Assembly: GCF_003386235.1 (NCBI RefSeq)
Contig: NZ_QRDZ01000014.1
Coordinates: 1-64,000, forward strand
DNA from: Cohnella phaseoli
GTDB taxonomy: Bacteria; Bacillota; Bacilli; Paenibacillales; Paenibacillaceae
Direction: 5' to 3'
Length of the DNA: 64,000 bases
Every line of letters starts with the position of its first letter. The stretch's first letter is position 1. Under the pieces are notes generated by a model, which saw only the letters and a list, made by a program, of their open reading frames with translations, did no database searches and was not told where the DNA came from. Made by a program: the position numbers and the translations under genes. This document shows, piece after piece, positions 17,700-25,980 of the stretch.

Positions 17700-18989
17700 A
17701 TGAGGAAGCTTTCGACGAAGGCGTTAATCTGGCTGTCAGGCCTGCTTCTGGTCCTTACGAGCACGACTTCGTTCGCGATGGCCAAGGATGACGACGTTAA
17801 GGTCTATGTGGAAGGCAAGCTGCTCAAATACGAGGGACAGCAGCCGATTATTCGCAACGGGACAACTCTGGTTCCTTTCCGTGCGACCTTCGAGGCGCTG
17901 GGATACAAGGTCGAATGGAATGGCGCCAAGCAGAAGGCGATCGGGAAGAAGGAAGGCGTGGAGATCGAGCTGACGCTGGGCAGCCTGACCGCCAAAGTGA
18001 ACGGCAAAGCCGTCAAGCTGTCCGTCGCGGCACAGACGATTCGGGGCAGCACAATGATTCCGCTGCGGTTCGTGTCGGAGAACAGCGGATACACGGTTAC
18101 GCCTGAGAAAGTATCCGGGTCGACGGTAATCCACATCGGAAAAGGCGCCTCCGCCGGCCAGCCGCAGGGAGGCAACGGCGGACAATCTCAAGGAGGCAAT
18201 GACGGGCAGCCTGAGCCGTACGTCGTGAAGGGCAGAGTCGTCAACCCGCAAGGAGAGCCGATTAAGGGCGCTTTGATCACGATTGACAATCAACTGCTGT
18301 ACAACAGCAATGCGCAAGCGAAGACGGACGCGAACGGACGCTATCGGATCGAGCTGACGAAAATGGCGGCGACGTATATGGCGTATGCGGAATATTCGGT
18401 CATGTACGAGGGCGCGAAGCATAGCGTGGATCTGACGCCCGACGACGATAGTCCGTTCGCCGGCAATGAGGGAGCTATCCGGAACTTTACCGTCAAGCTC
18501 GACAGCTCGACCGGAACGGGGGGAAGCGGAGAAGTTTTGTTTTACATGATGGATCTCATTCATCCGCTCGACCCGGTCGCCGAGCCGCCGGACCGGGACG
18601 ACGTCACCCTGACGCTCGAGCCGGTTGGCAAGATGATGGACGGAACCTCGGGCAAGAAAATCGTCAGCAAGGGCAGCAGGTCGAACAACGGCTACGGCGT
18701 GCATAACGTGCCGGTCGGCAAGTACAAGGTAAGCGCGGTCTATGCGCCTCCCGGAGCCGAGCCCCAGCAATTGCTGATCAGGGTCGTGAACCCGGGGCAG
18801 GACGATCCTTTTCATTCCTCGGTCGTCTCCGGTTTCAGAAGCGTCACGGCCAAGATCCAACAAATGGAGCTCGAGCTGAAGCTAGATGTCGTCAAGCCGC
18901 CGGCCGAGGACCCGTCGAAGATAGATTGGGACGCGATCTACGATCTTAACGGCAATCGGATAGACCGGTACGAGGAATGGAACGGATAA
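17700..18989 (+). CDS. Secreted copper-amine-oxidase-N / carboxypeptidase-regulatory-like protein
   Basis: 429 residues with a signal peptide (LIWLSGLLLVLTSTTSFAMA, cleavage near 28). Residues ~29-150 form the Cu_amine_oxidN1 stalk-type domain (IIRNGTTLVPFRATFEALGY, then TMIPLRFVSENSGY). This domain is common in Paenibacillus cell-wall proteins and is non-catalytic. A Gly/Gln/Asn linker follows at 155-178, then a carboxypeptidase-regulatory-like beta domain (VKGRVVNPQGEPIKGALITI) and a C-terminal beta-rich region. The start is set by AAAGGAG eight bases before ATG 17700. First of three exported or membrane genes under box C. The exact role is unknown; a wall-associated structural or sensing protein is likely. 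Confidence 0.82.
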   Translation: MRKLSTKALIWLSGLLLVLTSTTSFAMAKDDDVKVYVEGKLLKYEGQQPIIRNGTTLVPFRATFEALGYKVEWNGAKQKAIGKKEGVEIELTLGSLTAKVNGKAVKLSVAAQTIRGSTMIPLRFVSENSGYTVTPEKVSGSTVIHIGKGASAGQPQGGNGGQSQGGNDGQPEPYVVKGRVVNPQGEPIKGALITIDNQLLYNSNAQAKTDANGRYRIELTKMAATYMAYAEYSVMYEGAKHSVDLTPDDDSPFAGNEGAIRNFTVKLDSSTGTGGSGEVLFYMMDLIHPLDPVAEPPDRDDVTLTLEPVGKMMDGTSGKKIVSKGSRSNNGYGVHNVPVGKYKVSAVYAPPGAEPQQLLIRVVNPGQDDPFHSSVVSGFRSVTAKIQQMELELKLDVVKPPAEDPSKIDWDAIYDLNGNRIDRYEEWNG

Positions 18990-19030
18990 CGATCCAAATC
19001 AAATCCAAATGAGATAAGGGAGAACGCAAA

Positions 19031-19516
19031 ATGAAAAATGGAAAAAAGCTGAGCGCGGCTCTGTTCGCCGTCCTGCTGCTGGCGATGATGATCGCGACAG
19101 GCTGCTCGAAGGCCGAAAAGGCGATAAAAGAGGCGGAACAGGGAACGACGACGATTACGAAGGAAGACGGCGAGGAGATTAAGCTTTCCAGCAAAACGGA
19201 CGTCCCGGATATGTTCCCGTCCGATGTGCCGATTCCAGACGAGATTCAAGTTACTGCGTCCATCAGCGGCAGCGATTCCGTCACGGTAACGATCGAAACG
19301 GAAATGCCGTACGAGGACGTAGTCAAATTATATTCCGATTACGCGCAGCAAGCCGGCTATTCGGAGGTTCATAAGCTGGAGGCCGATCAGACGATTAACC
19401 ATTCATTCCAGAAAGGTACGGAACGGTTCGTCTATACGCTGCAGCTCGATCTGGAGGACAACAAAACTATTACCGGAGCTTTGGTCTATTCGAATAAACC
19501 GGAGGCCGAGGAATAA
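19031..19516 (+). CDS. Small lipoprotein, unknown function
   Basis: 161 residues. Lipoprotein signal with lipobox IATGC (Cys25), a short acidic linker, then a compact domain with VPDMFPSDVPIPDEIQ and VVKLYSDYAQQAGY. The latter resembles small Firmicute lipoproteins of unknown function. It follows the 17700 gene by 41 bases with AAGGGAG upstream of the ATG, so it is probably co-transcribed from the box C promoter. Confidence 0.75.
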   Translation: MKNGKKLSAALFAVLLLAMMIATGCSKAEKAIKEAEQGTTTITKEDGEEIKLSSKTDVPDMFPSDVPIPDEIQVTASISGSDSVTVTIETEMPYEDVVKLYSDYAQQAGYSEVHKLEADQTINHSFQKGTERFVYTLQLDLEDNKTITGALVYSNKPEAEE

Positions 19517-19546
19517 ACGAAAATCCATTTTACCGAAGGAAGGAAA

Positions 19547-19891
19547 ATGACAATGAACGCCGAAAATACGGAGCTTCAAGCCGAACCGACGGATATCGCC
19601 AACAATAAAGGGATGGCGATTCTGGGTTACATTCTCTTCTTTATCCCGCTGCTCGCGGCCAAACAATCGAGGTTCGCGATGTATCATGCCAACCAAGGGT
19701 TGATCTTGTTTCTGGCGCTGGTCGCTATCAATATCGTCAGCACGATCATTCCGGTGATCGGCTGGCTGCTAATCGGCCCGCTCGCCAATCTGGCCTTGTT
19801 CATTCTCGCAATTCTTGGAATCGTGAACGCCGCCGGGGGGAAATGCAAACCGCTTCCGCTGATCGGGGGCTTCAAACTCATCCATCACTGA
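19547..19891 (+). CDS. DUF4870-like small membrane protein
   Basis: 114 residues with three hydrophobic helices (ILGYILFFIPLLA, LILFLALVAINIVSTIIPVIGWLLI, LALFILAILGIV) and the motif RFAMYHANQG typical of DUF4870/TM2-like membrane proteins. Third gene of the box C operon, 30 bases after the lipoprotein. The start could be ATG 19547 or the second ATG at 19553; AAGGAAGG serves either. Function unknown. Confidence 0.7.
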   Translation: MTMNAENTELQAEPTDIANNKGMAILGYILFFIPLLAAKQSRFAMYHANQGLILFLALVAINIVSTIIPVIGWLLIGPLANLALFILAILGIVNAAGGKCKPLPLIGGFKLIHH

Positions 19892-19921
19892 GCGGTAGCG
19901 TAGCGGTTGCCGACACGAACC

Positions 19922-20463
19922 GAGGCTGTTTCATAAGCCAACCAACCAAATTGCTGTAATAGATAATCGATGAACAAGGTGAAAGGTGTATATACCTCCC
20001 TCCGATGCTATACGCTCCTGAAATCCTGAATGGGTAAACCCGTGACAAGGTCATTTCAGGAGCGTATGAGGCAGTCTCCAGGCTAATCATGACCCACCAT
20101 ACTTCCAGATAATTCCCAGAAGTTATTCGTATAATTATCGAAGACGCTTTAGTGACATAGAACCCCTGATCTTGGTTGATTTATACGATCTTTCCTACAA
20201 ACGTTCGTCGTTTGAGTCTGATCCGAGTTGCTTTGTGCGGTTTTTCCTACAAAAGTCCGCCATTTAAGCCTGGTTCGAGCTGCGTTGTACGAATTTCCGA
20301 CTAACTTCCCTGCGTAAGCTCATGTGTGCAAAAAGATCCGTCGTAAAAGTTTAATATCCAATAAATTGTAAACATTGTGGGTCATGATTAGGTCTCCGGG
20401 AGGTACATACACCTTGTTTGTTTAATCGATCCTCTCATGCAACTCTGCTTATGGAACAGCCTC
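19922..20463. mobile_element. Non-coding palindromic element, copy 1 (MITE-like) with invertible-looking core
   Basis: 542 bp with imperfect terminal inverted repeats GAGGCTGTTTCATAAGC and, at the right end, GCTTATGGAACAGCCTC. The left arm (19922-20082) contains a CTCCTGAAAT...ATTTCAGGAG hairpin. The core (20083-20391) is bounded by a perfect 15-bp inverted repeat, CTAATCATGACCCAC / GTGGGTCATGATTAG, and holds about 2.7 diverged ~52-bp tandem units. The right arm is 20392-20463. No ORF is credible. A second copy at 43741-44250 has the arms exchanged around the same core. Confidence 0.75.
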
Positions 20464-20582
20464 ATTTGGCGTTTCATCCGTTCCCGCTCTGCTCCCGGGA
20501 ATTTCCCGGCGTCGTCGGGAACGGGACTCTTGTGGCCGGGAACGGACCGCAAGTATGATGGAGGTAACGAGGTGATGAACAG

Positions 20583-21560
20583 ATGGTCTCTTACGAGAGC
20601 GGATTCAAGTGGACGGAAAGCATAAAGCGTTGGTCGCTTAGCCGGGCAGCGGGAGGACGGACGGCATGGACCGTGCAGAATGCGCTTCCGCAGAGCGGTC
20701 TTCAGCCGCCCGATCGTCGCCGGCTCGTATGGCTTGCGATTGCTTGCATGGCGTATCCGTTCGGCGAAAGCCAGCCTTTTATCGGCTTATTGTTCGTGTC
20801 CTGCAGCTTGGTCGGGATTCTCGCGATCCGTCTTTATCAAGTTCGCCAAGAAGCGGGACGCATTGCGGCCGAACTGCACGTCAAAAACGAGGAGCTGACG
20901 AGGCTTCAACGCAATGCGGAGAGGCTTGCGGAGCTGTCGGTGCAAGAAGAGCGGGGCCGTATCGCGCATGAAATCCATGATGTGGTCGGACATACGCTAA
21001 CCGCTGCGATCGTCCAGCTCGAGGTGACGAAAAAAATAGCGGAACAGCAGGGCTGCGTTCCGCCAGAGAAGCTGGAACTGCTGAACGGGCTCGTGCGGAA
21101 GGGGCTGGACGATATTCGCAGGGCGGTGAAGCTGATGAGATCCGACGAGGCGACGAAGTCTCAGACGCTGGAGGAGGCGCTTCGAGAGCTGATCCAATCT
21201 ACGGAAGAAACGATGGAAATCGCCATCGAGACGGATATTTCGCTTTCTCCCAGGCCGGAGCTTGGAAGGCTAACCGAACAGGCGCTGTACCACGCGCTGC
21301 AGGAAGGATTGACCAACGGCATTCGTCACGGCAAGTGCGCCCGGGCCAGCTTCTCGCTGCGCGCGTCCAACGGGATGTTGAAGTTTCTGCTAGTCAGTGA
21401 CGGGGAGCCGTTCGGCTCCGCCGCTCCCGGCTTCGGGCTGTCGTCCATGATCAAACGGGTGAAGCTGTTGGGCGGAGGAGTGTCTATCCGCTCCTCCGTC
21501 GACGCCGACGGCAAGCCGCTCGGCTGCGAGCTGGAGATCGAAATGCCGCTAGCCGCTTGA
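20583..21560 (+). CDS. NarL-type (HisKA_3) histidine kinase with a minimal membrane region
   Basis: 325 residues. Two short hydrophobic segments (LVWLAIACMAYPF and FIGLLFVSCSLVGILAI) at about 48-82, coiled coil, HisKA_3 with EERGRIAHEIHDVVGHTLTA (H132), HATPase with EGLTNGIRHGKC and GFGLSSMIKRV. ATG 20583 has GAGGTG seven bases upstream. The catalytic half is highly similar to the 670-residue kinase at 23890, but that protein's large extracytoplasmic and multi-TM sensor is missing. This suggests truncation or a reduced sensor. The repeat element ends 120 bases upstream and may mark the breakpoint. A partner regulator is not adjacent: a decayed one lies at 21569-21775, and the intact candidates are at 1856 and 23231. 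Confidence 0.85.
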   Translation: MVSYESGFKWTESIKRWSLSRAAGGRTAWTVQNALPQSGLQPPDRRRLVWLAIACMAYPFGESQPFIGLLFVSCSLVGILAIRLYQVRQEAGRIAAELHVKNEELTRLQRNAERLAELSVQEERGRIAHEIHDVVGHTLTAAIVQLEVTKKIAEQQGCVPPEKLELLNGLVRKGLDDIRRAVKLMRSDEATKSQTLEEALRELIQSTEETMEIAIETDISLSPRPELGRLTEQALYHALQEGLTNGIRHGKCARASFSLRASNGMLKFLLVSDGEPFGSAAPGFGLSSMIKRVKLLGGGVSIRSSVDADGKPLGCELEIEMPLAA

Positions 21561-21568
21561 GCTGCCGC

Positions 21569-21775
21569 TTCCTTCTCAAAATCCCGGCTGGCGATATCCC
21601 CGCCGAAGATCGCTTCTCCGGAGGCGACGGATCGAATCGCGCGGACGATGTCGTCCTTATCGGCATCCCTGAGAAACCGCTTCTTCCCCGTTAGACGCTT
21701 CCGACGATCGTCATGCCTTCCGTGTTTTCCACGACATTCCGAACGCCTTCCCTGTCCGCGATTTCGAGTCGATCA
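21569..21775 (-). pseudogene. Remnant of a LuxR-family response regulator
   Basis: On the minus strand two fragments read like a NarL-family receiver. The first, IADREGVRNVVENTEGMTIV, resembles the start of a receiver and runs into a stop. After it RDADKDDIVRAIRSVASGEA and IFGGDIASR resemble the end of a receiver (normally LLKDADKDEIVRAIR). The segment between them, including the phospho-Asp, is missing, and no HTH remains. Its 5' end abuts box B of the next gene. Identification rests on motif reading only. Confidence 0.55.
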
Positions 21776-21830
21776 TGACAAAAACAATGACAGTCCGTAA
21801 CTATTGGCGGCATATTCTCTCCATTACAAT
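21776..21830 (+). promoter_or_regulatory. Regulon box B and -10 element of the FAD oxidoreductase gene
   Basis: TGACA (21776-21780), seven bases, TGACA (21788-21792), GTC, CGTAACTA (21796-21803), -10 TACAAT (21825-21830). From the second TGACA to the end of the GTAACTAT block it matches box A at all but one base. Confidence 0.82.
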
Positions 21831-21861
21831 GAAATAAAACGGCGAGAGAGGAAGTTAAAAT

Positions 21862-23091
21862 ATGAAAACCAGCTATGATGTCATTGTAGTCGGGGCGAGG
21901 GTAGCGGGCGCTTTGCTTGCCTATGAATTGGCGAAGGCCGGATTTGAGGTATTGATGCTCGATAAGGCGCATTTTCCAAGCGAGACGCTGTCCACGCATA
22001 ATTTCCTTAACAATTCGTTGGCCATGCTGCGGGAGATGGGGGTGCTCGACCGTCTGTTGGAGACGAGCACGCCGCTTTACAATCGAGCGTTTATCCAATT
22101 CGACGACATCGTTATCGACGGCCGTTTCCCGGAGGTTGACGGGGAGACGCAGTGCCTGTGCATTCGGCGCAAATACCTGGATCTGATGCTGCAGGAGCAT
22201 GCTCTGGCGCAGGGCGGCGTGACGATGATACCGGGCTTCCGTCTCACCGACGTGATTAAGGAAGGAGAAACGGTGACGGGAGTGAAGGGCGTATATCGCA
22301 ATGGAGAGGCGGCGAGCTTCCGGGCCAAACTGGTGGTCGGAGCGGACGGTCGCTTATCTACGCTGCGCGGCCTCGTGAACAGTCCGTGCTTGATGTCCGT
22401 GCCCACAGATTTTGCTTCCTACGTCGGCTACTATGAAGACTATAAGCAGGATGGCGATATTCATGTGGAGCTGTACAAAATCGGCGACACGATGGGCATT
22501 GTGTTCCCTACGAGCGACAATTTGTATGTCGTAGGCGCGATGTTCCCGTTAACGGACGAATATTGGATGGGGAGGTTCCAGAGCTCGCCGGATGCCGCCA
22601 TGCTGGAGATTGCGGAAAGCGGCTTTGTCGGCTCGCCGCTTCAGGCCAGATTGAGAGGGGCCCGGCAGGCCGAGAAGGTTAGAGGATTGCACGGCTACAA
22701 TAATGATTGGTTCCAGGGCATGGGCAAGGGATGGGCGCTTGTCGGCGACGCGTTATCCTTCAAGGATCCCGTCGTCGGTCAAGGCATGCCGGACGCGCTC
22801 TACGCAGCGCGTATTCTGACAGGCATCCTGAGTCGACAGAGCCATTGGTCGGACAACTGGGAGCAAATGGCCGAAGAATATCATCGGCAGTTGGAAGCCA
22901 AGCTGATGCCGCGTTTTCAAATGGCCTGCCAATTTACGAAAAACGTTCCGTTCACGCAGGAGCAGCGTATGGTCAATCAAATTATCGCCGCTAGTCCCGA
23001 AGCGACCAGCACGTTCCTTGGCGTTTACAATCGTGCCGTAGAGCCGTCGCAGCTCGAATCCATGATTATGGGCATGCTCGCCAAACCGTGA
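21862..23091 (+). CDS. FAD-dependent oxidoreductase / monooxygenase-like flavoprotein
   Basis: 409 residues. N-terminal Rossmann FAD motif YDVIVVGARVAGALLAYELA, a GxRxAG variant of the GxGxxG loop, with the ribose-binding acid in LMLDKAHFP. The second FAD motif is VVGADGRLSTLRGL. The C-terminal FAD motif is WALVGDALSFKDPVVGQGM. This order fits the PF01494-like / geranylgeranyl-reductase-like flavoprotein superfamily. The substrate is unknown and no biosynthetic partner adjoins. GAGAGGAAG lies upstream of ATG 21862. A single gene under box B. Cytoplasmic, with no signal peptide. Confidence 0.85.
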   Translation: MKTSYDVIVVGARVAGALLAYELAKAGFEVLMLDKAHFPSETLSTHNFLNNSLAMLREMGVLDRLLETSTPLYNRAFIQFDDIVIDGRFPEVDGETQCLCIRRKYLDLMLQEHALAQGGVTMIPGFRLTDVIKEGETVTGVKGVYRNGEAASFRAKLVVGADGRLSTLRGLVNSPCLMSVPTDFASYVGYYEDYKQDGDIHVELYKIGDTMGIVFPTSDNLYVVGAMFPLTDEYWMGRFQSSPDAAMLEIAESGFVGSPLQARLRGARQAEKVRGLHGYNNDWFQGMGKGWALVGDALSFKDPVVGQGMPDALYAARILTGILSRQSHWSDNWEQMAEEYHRQLEAKLMPRFQMACQFTKNVPFTQEQRMVNQIIAASPEATSTFLGVYNRAVEPSQLESMIMGMLAKP

Positions 23092-23230
23092 CCGCAACCA
23101 AGATCAGCAGCGTCGAGCGCCAGACATGATCTTCAGGCAGCCCTGTACGATCCAGCCGGCATCTGCTACAATCTTGCCAACATGGTAGGAAATGCGCCCG
23201 ATAATTGAAAGGACAGAAGGTGGATACGGC

Positions 23231-23893
23231 ATGATTTCGATCCTTATAACGGATGATCAGCGGCTGCTGCGCGAGGGATTGCAGACGATCCTTCAGGCCG
23301 AGGAGGGCTTGAATATCGTTGGCCTGTGCGAAAATGGACTGGAGGCTTTGCAGACCGCCAAGGCATGCAGGCCGGATGTTGTGTTGATGGATATCAAGAT
23401 GCCGATAATGGACGGCATTGAAGCTATGAAGCAAATCAAGCGCGAGCTTCCGGGCACAATCGTGCTGATGCTGACCACCTTCGCGGAGGATCGGTTTATC
23501 GTCGATGCGATGGCGGGCGGAGCGGACGGCTTTCTGCTGAAGGATATGCCCTCCAAGTTAATTGTACAAACCATTCATGAAGCGATGAACGGGGACGTCA
23601 TTCTGCCCGCCCAGATTGCTTCGAGGATTGCCGCCAAGCTGTCCGTGCTCTCTAATGAAAGAGCGGATACGCTGGACGAGGTCAAGCTGAAGAAGAGCGG
23701 CTATTCTTTCACGGAGCGTGAACGGAAAATTATCGTGCTGCTGGTTGAAGGGTATTCGAATCGCCAAATTTCGTCGACGCTTTTTATGAGCGAAGGCACG
23801 GTACGGAATTATATTAGCGTTATCTATAATAAGCTCGGCACAAGCGACCGGCAGGCGGCGATTCTTATTCTTAAAGGTTTGTTGCTGGAATGA
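23231..23893 (+). CDS. NarL/DegU-family response regulator paired with the downstream kinase
   Basis: 220 residues. Receiver with DD, phospho-acceptor D54 (LMDIK) and lysine in LLKD; LuxR HTH at about 150-215 with MSEGTVRNYISVIYNKLGT. It is a close paralogue of the protein at 1856, and the central recognition helix is identical. ATG 23231 is preferred over the upstream in-frame ATG because AAGGTGG precedes it and the protein then begins exactly at the receiver. Its stop overlaps the kinase start (ATGA), so the two form a two-component operon. Probable activator of the TGACA/GTAACTA box promoters (inference). Confidence 0.92.
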   Translation: MISILITDDQRLLREGLQTILQAEEGLNIVGLCENGLEALQTAKACRPDVVLMDIKMPIMDGIEAMKQIKRELPGTIVLMLTTFAEDRFIVDAMAGGADGFLLKDMPSKLIVQTIHEAMNGDVILPAQIASRIAAKLSVLSNERADTLDEVKLKKSGYSFTERERKIIVLLVEGYSNRQISSTLFMSEGTVRNYISVIYNKLGTSDRQAAILILKGLLLE

Positions 23894-25902
23894 GAACAGA
23901 ACGTCGTTCACTCCTCGTGTGGTGCTTCGTCTGCGCGATCGTCTTCTGCACTTTCCTCCCCTCCCTGCTGCTTGAACCGAATAGCCGTATGGATCATCAA
24001 CGCGAGCGCTTCGCGTCGCTTGTCGAACGGCTGGAAATCGGGTTTGGCCCGGAGCGGCCAAAGGGAAACGAGTGGCGGCCGTTCGATGAAGTGGAAGCCA
24101 AGGGCCTGCTGAAGGGGTACAAGGGCACGGTGTGGCTGCAGCGGAGCTTGCCGAAGCTGGCCTGGCGAAGCCCGTATTTATTTTTGACCCGCATGGATCG
24201 GTTTGAAGTGTTTGTGAATCAGGACTCCGTATATCGGTATAATTTGGAGCAGGCGCGGAGCCGTATCCATGTCATGAAAATAATTCACCCTATTCCGATC
24301 GGTCAAGAGGATGAAGGGAAAACGCTGTTAATACGAACGGAGTGGAACGGCGCCGCTTCTCTCGATGAGGACATGGTTTTGGCAGGCGAGCCGGATCAGA
24401 TTCTATATTGGCTTATCCGGGCGGAGTTGGCTTTTGCGATTTACGCTGTTCTTAGCTTGGCGGTCGGCTTTGTCGGGTTGAGTATGTTTATGAGGCGCAA
24501 GGTGCCGCTGTACGGATGGTTTGCTCTGTTTTGCGTCTCTATGGGCTTTTCCTTTCTGCTTTCCTGCCGGTTTATGCAATGGTTTGCGGAGATGGAGCAG
24601 ATCTATTACTGGAATGAGCTGTTCATTCCTCTGGCGATATGGGCTTGCATCGGATTTTACACAAGTGCGCTTAATGCCGGCCGTAAACCGATTATTCTAA
24701 TCGTGCATGGCCTCATGGCTTTGTATTGTCTTCTATCCGTCGCAGCCGCGATCCTGCTGCCGCGGCTCTTCCTGGAAGCGAGAATGTACGGCAACGCAGC
24801 CGCCGCGGTTGTCGGTTTTATCCTTGTGGCGTACGCGCTGAACTACTACAAGCTATGGAAGCTCCCGCTCGACAATGGCGTCTCGTCGGTCGCCGAACGT
24901 CGCGAGCGGCTGTGGCTGATGCGCGGAAATTCCACCTTTACCGTCTGCGCGACGGTTAGCCTGATTTTTTATACGATGCCGGATCTATTAACCGAATGGC
25001 TGAACGCGCACGCCTACGGGTTCAAGGTCATTGAAGGGCTGCTGCCCAACGCCTTGTTTCTTTTCATTATCTGCATGTCCATGGTCATCGTTAGCAGAGT
25101 ACGCAAGGTTCATCAGCAGGCGGAGCGCAGCGCCGAGGAGCTGCTGGCGAAGAACAAAGAGCTGGAGCACTTTCATCGCAATCTGGAGCGGCTGGTCCAG
25201 ACGCGAACGTCCGAATTGGAGCAGGCCAACCGCAGTCTGGCGCTGACACTGCGCGAGAAAGCCGAGACGCTGGCCGAAAAATCCGTACTGGAGGAGCGGA
25301 ATCGCATCGCTTACGAGATGCACGATGTGGTGGGGCATACGCTTACCGCGGTGATTGTGCAGATCGAAGCAACCAAGACGTTGGCTGATCGGGATAGTCG
25401 GCTGGCCGTCGAGAAGCTGGATCTGCTAAGCGAGCTTGTGCGCAAAGGGCTGGACGACATCCGCAAAGCGGTTCGGATGATGAAGGTAGACGACGAGCAT
25501 CCGCGGCTATCGCTGGAAGCGTCGCTTCGGGAGCTGATTCAATATACCGAGGATACGATGGACATTCGGGTTCAGACGGAGATTGCTCTGCCTTCCGATC
25601 TGACGCTTGGCGCGCTAACGAAGCGCGTGCTGTATCATGCGCTCCAGGAGGGGTTGACGAATGCCGCACGCCACGGCAAATGTACTTCCGCGCGCTTTAC
25701 GATTCGCGGTTCTGAGCATACGCTGCATTTTCGACTTATGAACGACGGGGAACCGTTCGGGTCCGCCGTTCCGGGATTCGGGCTGTCGTCGATCGTAGAG
25801 CGGGTGGAGCTGCTGGGAGGAGAAGTGTTTATCGGGTCTTCGGCCGATCCGGAAGGCAACCCCGCGGGATGCGAATTATTGATTCATCTGCCGCTGAATT
25901 GA
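23890..25902 (+). CDS. Membrane HisKA_3 histidine kinase with 7TM-type sensor
   Basis: 670 residues. First TM near 8-28, an extracytoplasmic domain to about 165 resembling the sensory module of 7TMR-DISM kinases (GTVWLQRSLPKL, then FLTRMDRFEVFVNQ). About seven TM helices at 170-400, coiled coil at 400-465, HisKA_3 with EERNRIAYEMHDVVGHTLTA (H478), and a HATPase with EGLTNAARHGKC and GFGLSSIVERV. Partner of the regulator encoded directly upstream. Its catalytic half matches the shorter kinase at 20583, suggesting duplication. The ligand is unknown. Confidence 0.88.
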   Translation: MRTERRSLLVWCFVCAIVFCTFLPSLLLEPNSRMDHQRERFASLVERLEIGFGPERPKGNEWRPFDEVEAKGLLKGYKGTVWLQRSLPKLAWRSPYLFLTRMDRFEVFVNQDSVYRYNLEQARSRIHVMKIIHPIPIGQEDEGKTLLIRTEWNGAASLDEDMVLAGEPDQILYWLIRAELAFAIYAVLSLAVGFVGLSMFMRRKVPLYGWFALFCVSMGFSFLLSCRFMQWFAEMEQIYYWNELFIPLAIWACIGFYTSALNAGRKPIILIVHGLMALYCLLSVAAAILLPRLFLEARMYGNAAAAVVGFILVAYALNYYKLWKLPLDNGVSSVAERRERLWLMRGNSTFTVCATVSLIFYTMPDLLTEWLNAHAYGFKVIEGLLPNALFLFIICMSMVIVSRVRKVHQQAERSAEELLAKNKELEHFHRNLERLVQTRTSELEQANRSLALTLREKAETLAEKSVLEERNRIAYEMHDVVGHTLTAVIVQIEATKTLADRDSRLAVEKLDLLSELVRKGLDDIRKAVRMMKVDDEHPRLSLEASLRELIQYTEDTMDIRVQTEIALPSDLTLGALTKRVLYHALQEGLTNAARHGKCTSARFTIRGSEHTLHFRLMNDGEPFGSAVPGFGLSSIVERVELLGGEVFIGSSADPEGNPAGCELLIHLPLN

Positions 25903-25917
25903 TTCATTTTCGGCGGC

Positions 25918-25945
25918 TTGCCACTTATGCAGAGAGTGTTATAAT
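25918..25945 (+). promoter_or_regulatory. Sigma-A-type promoter of the MscS-family gene
   Basis: TTGCCA (25918-25923), 16-base spacer, TATAAT (25940-25945), 36 bases before the ATG. Confidence 0.65.
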
Positions 25946-25980
25946 GAAGCCACAAAATTTATCTGCATAAGGAGAAATGA

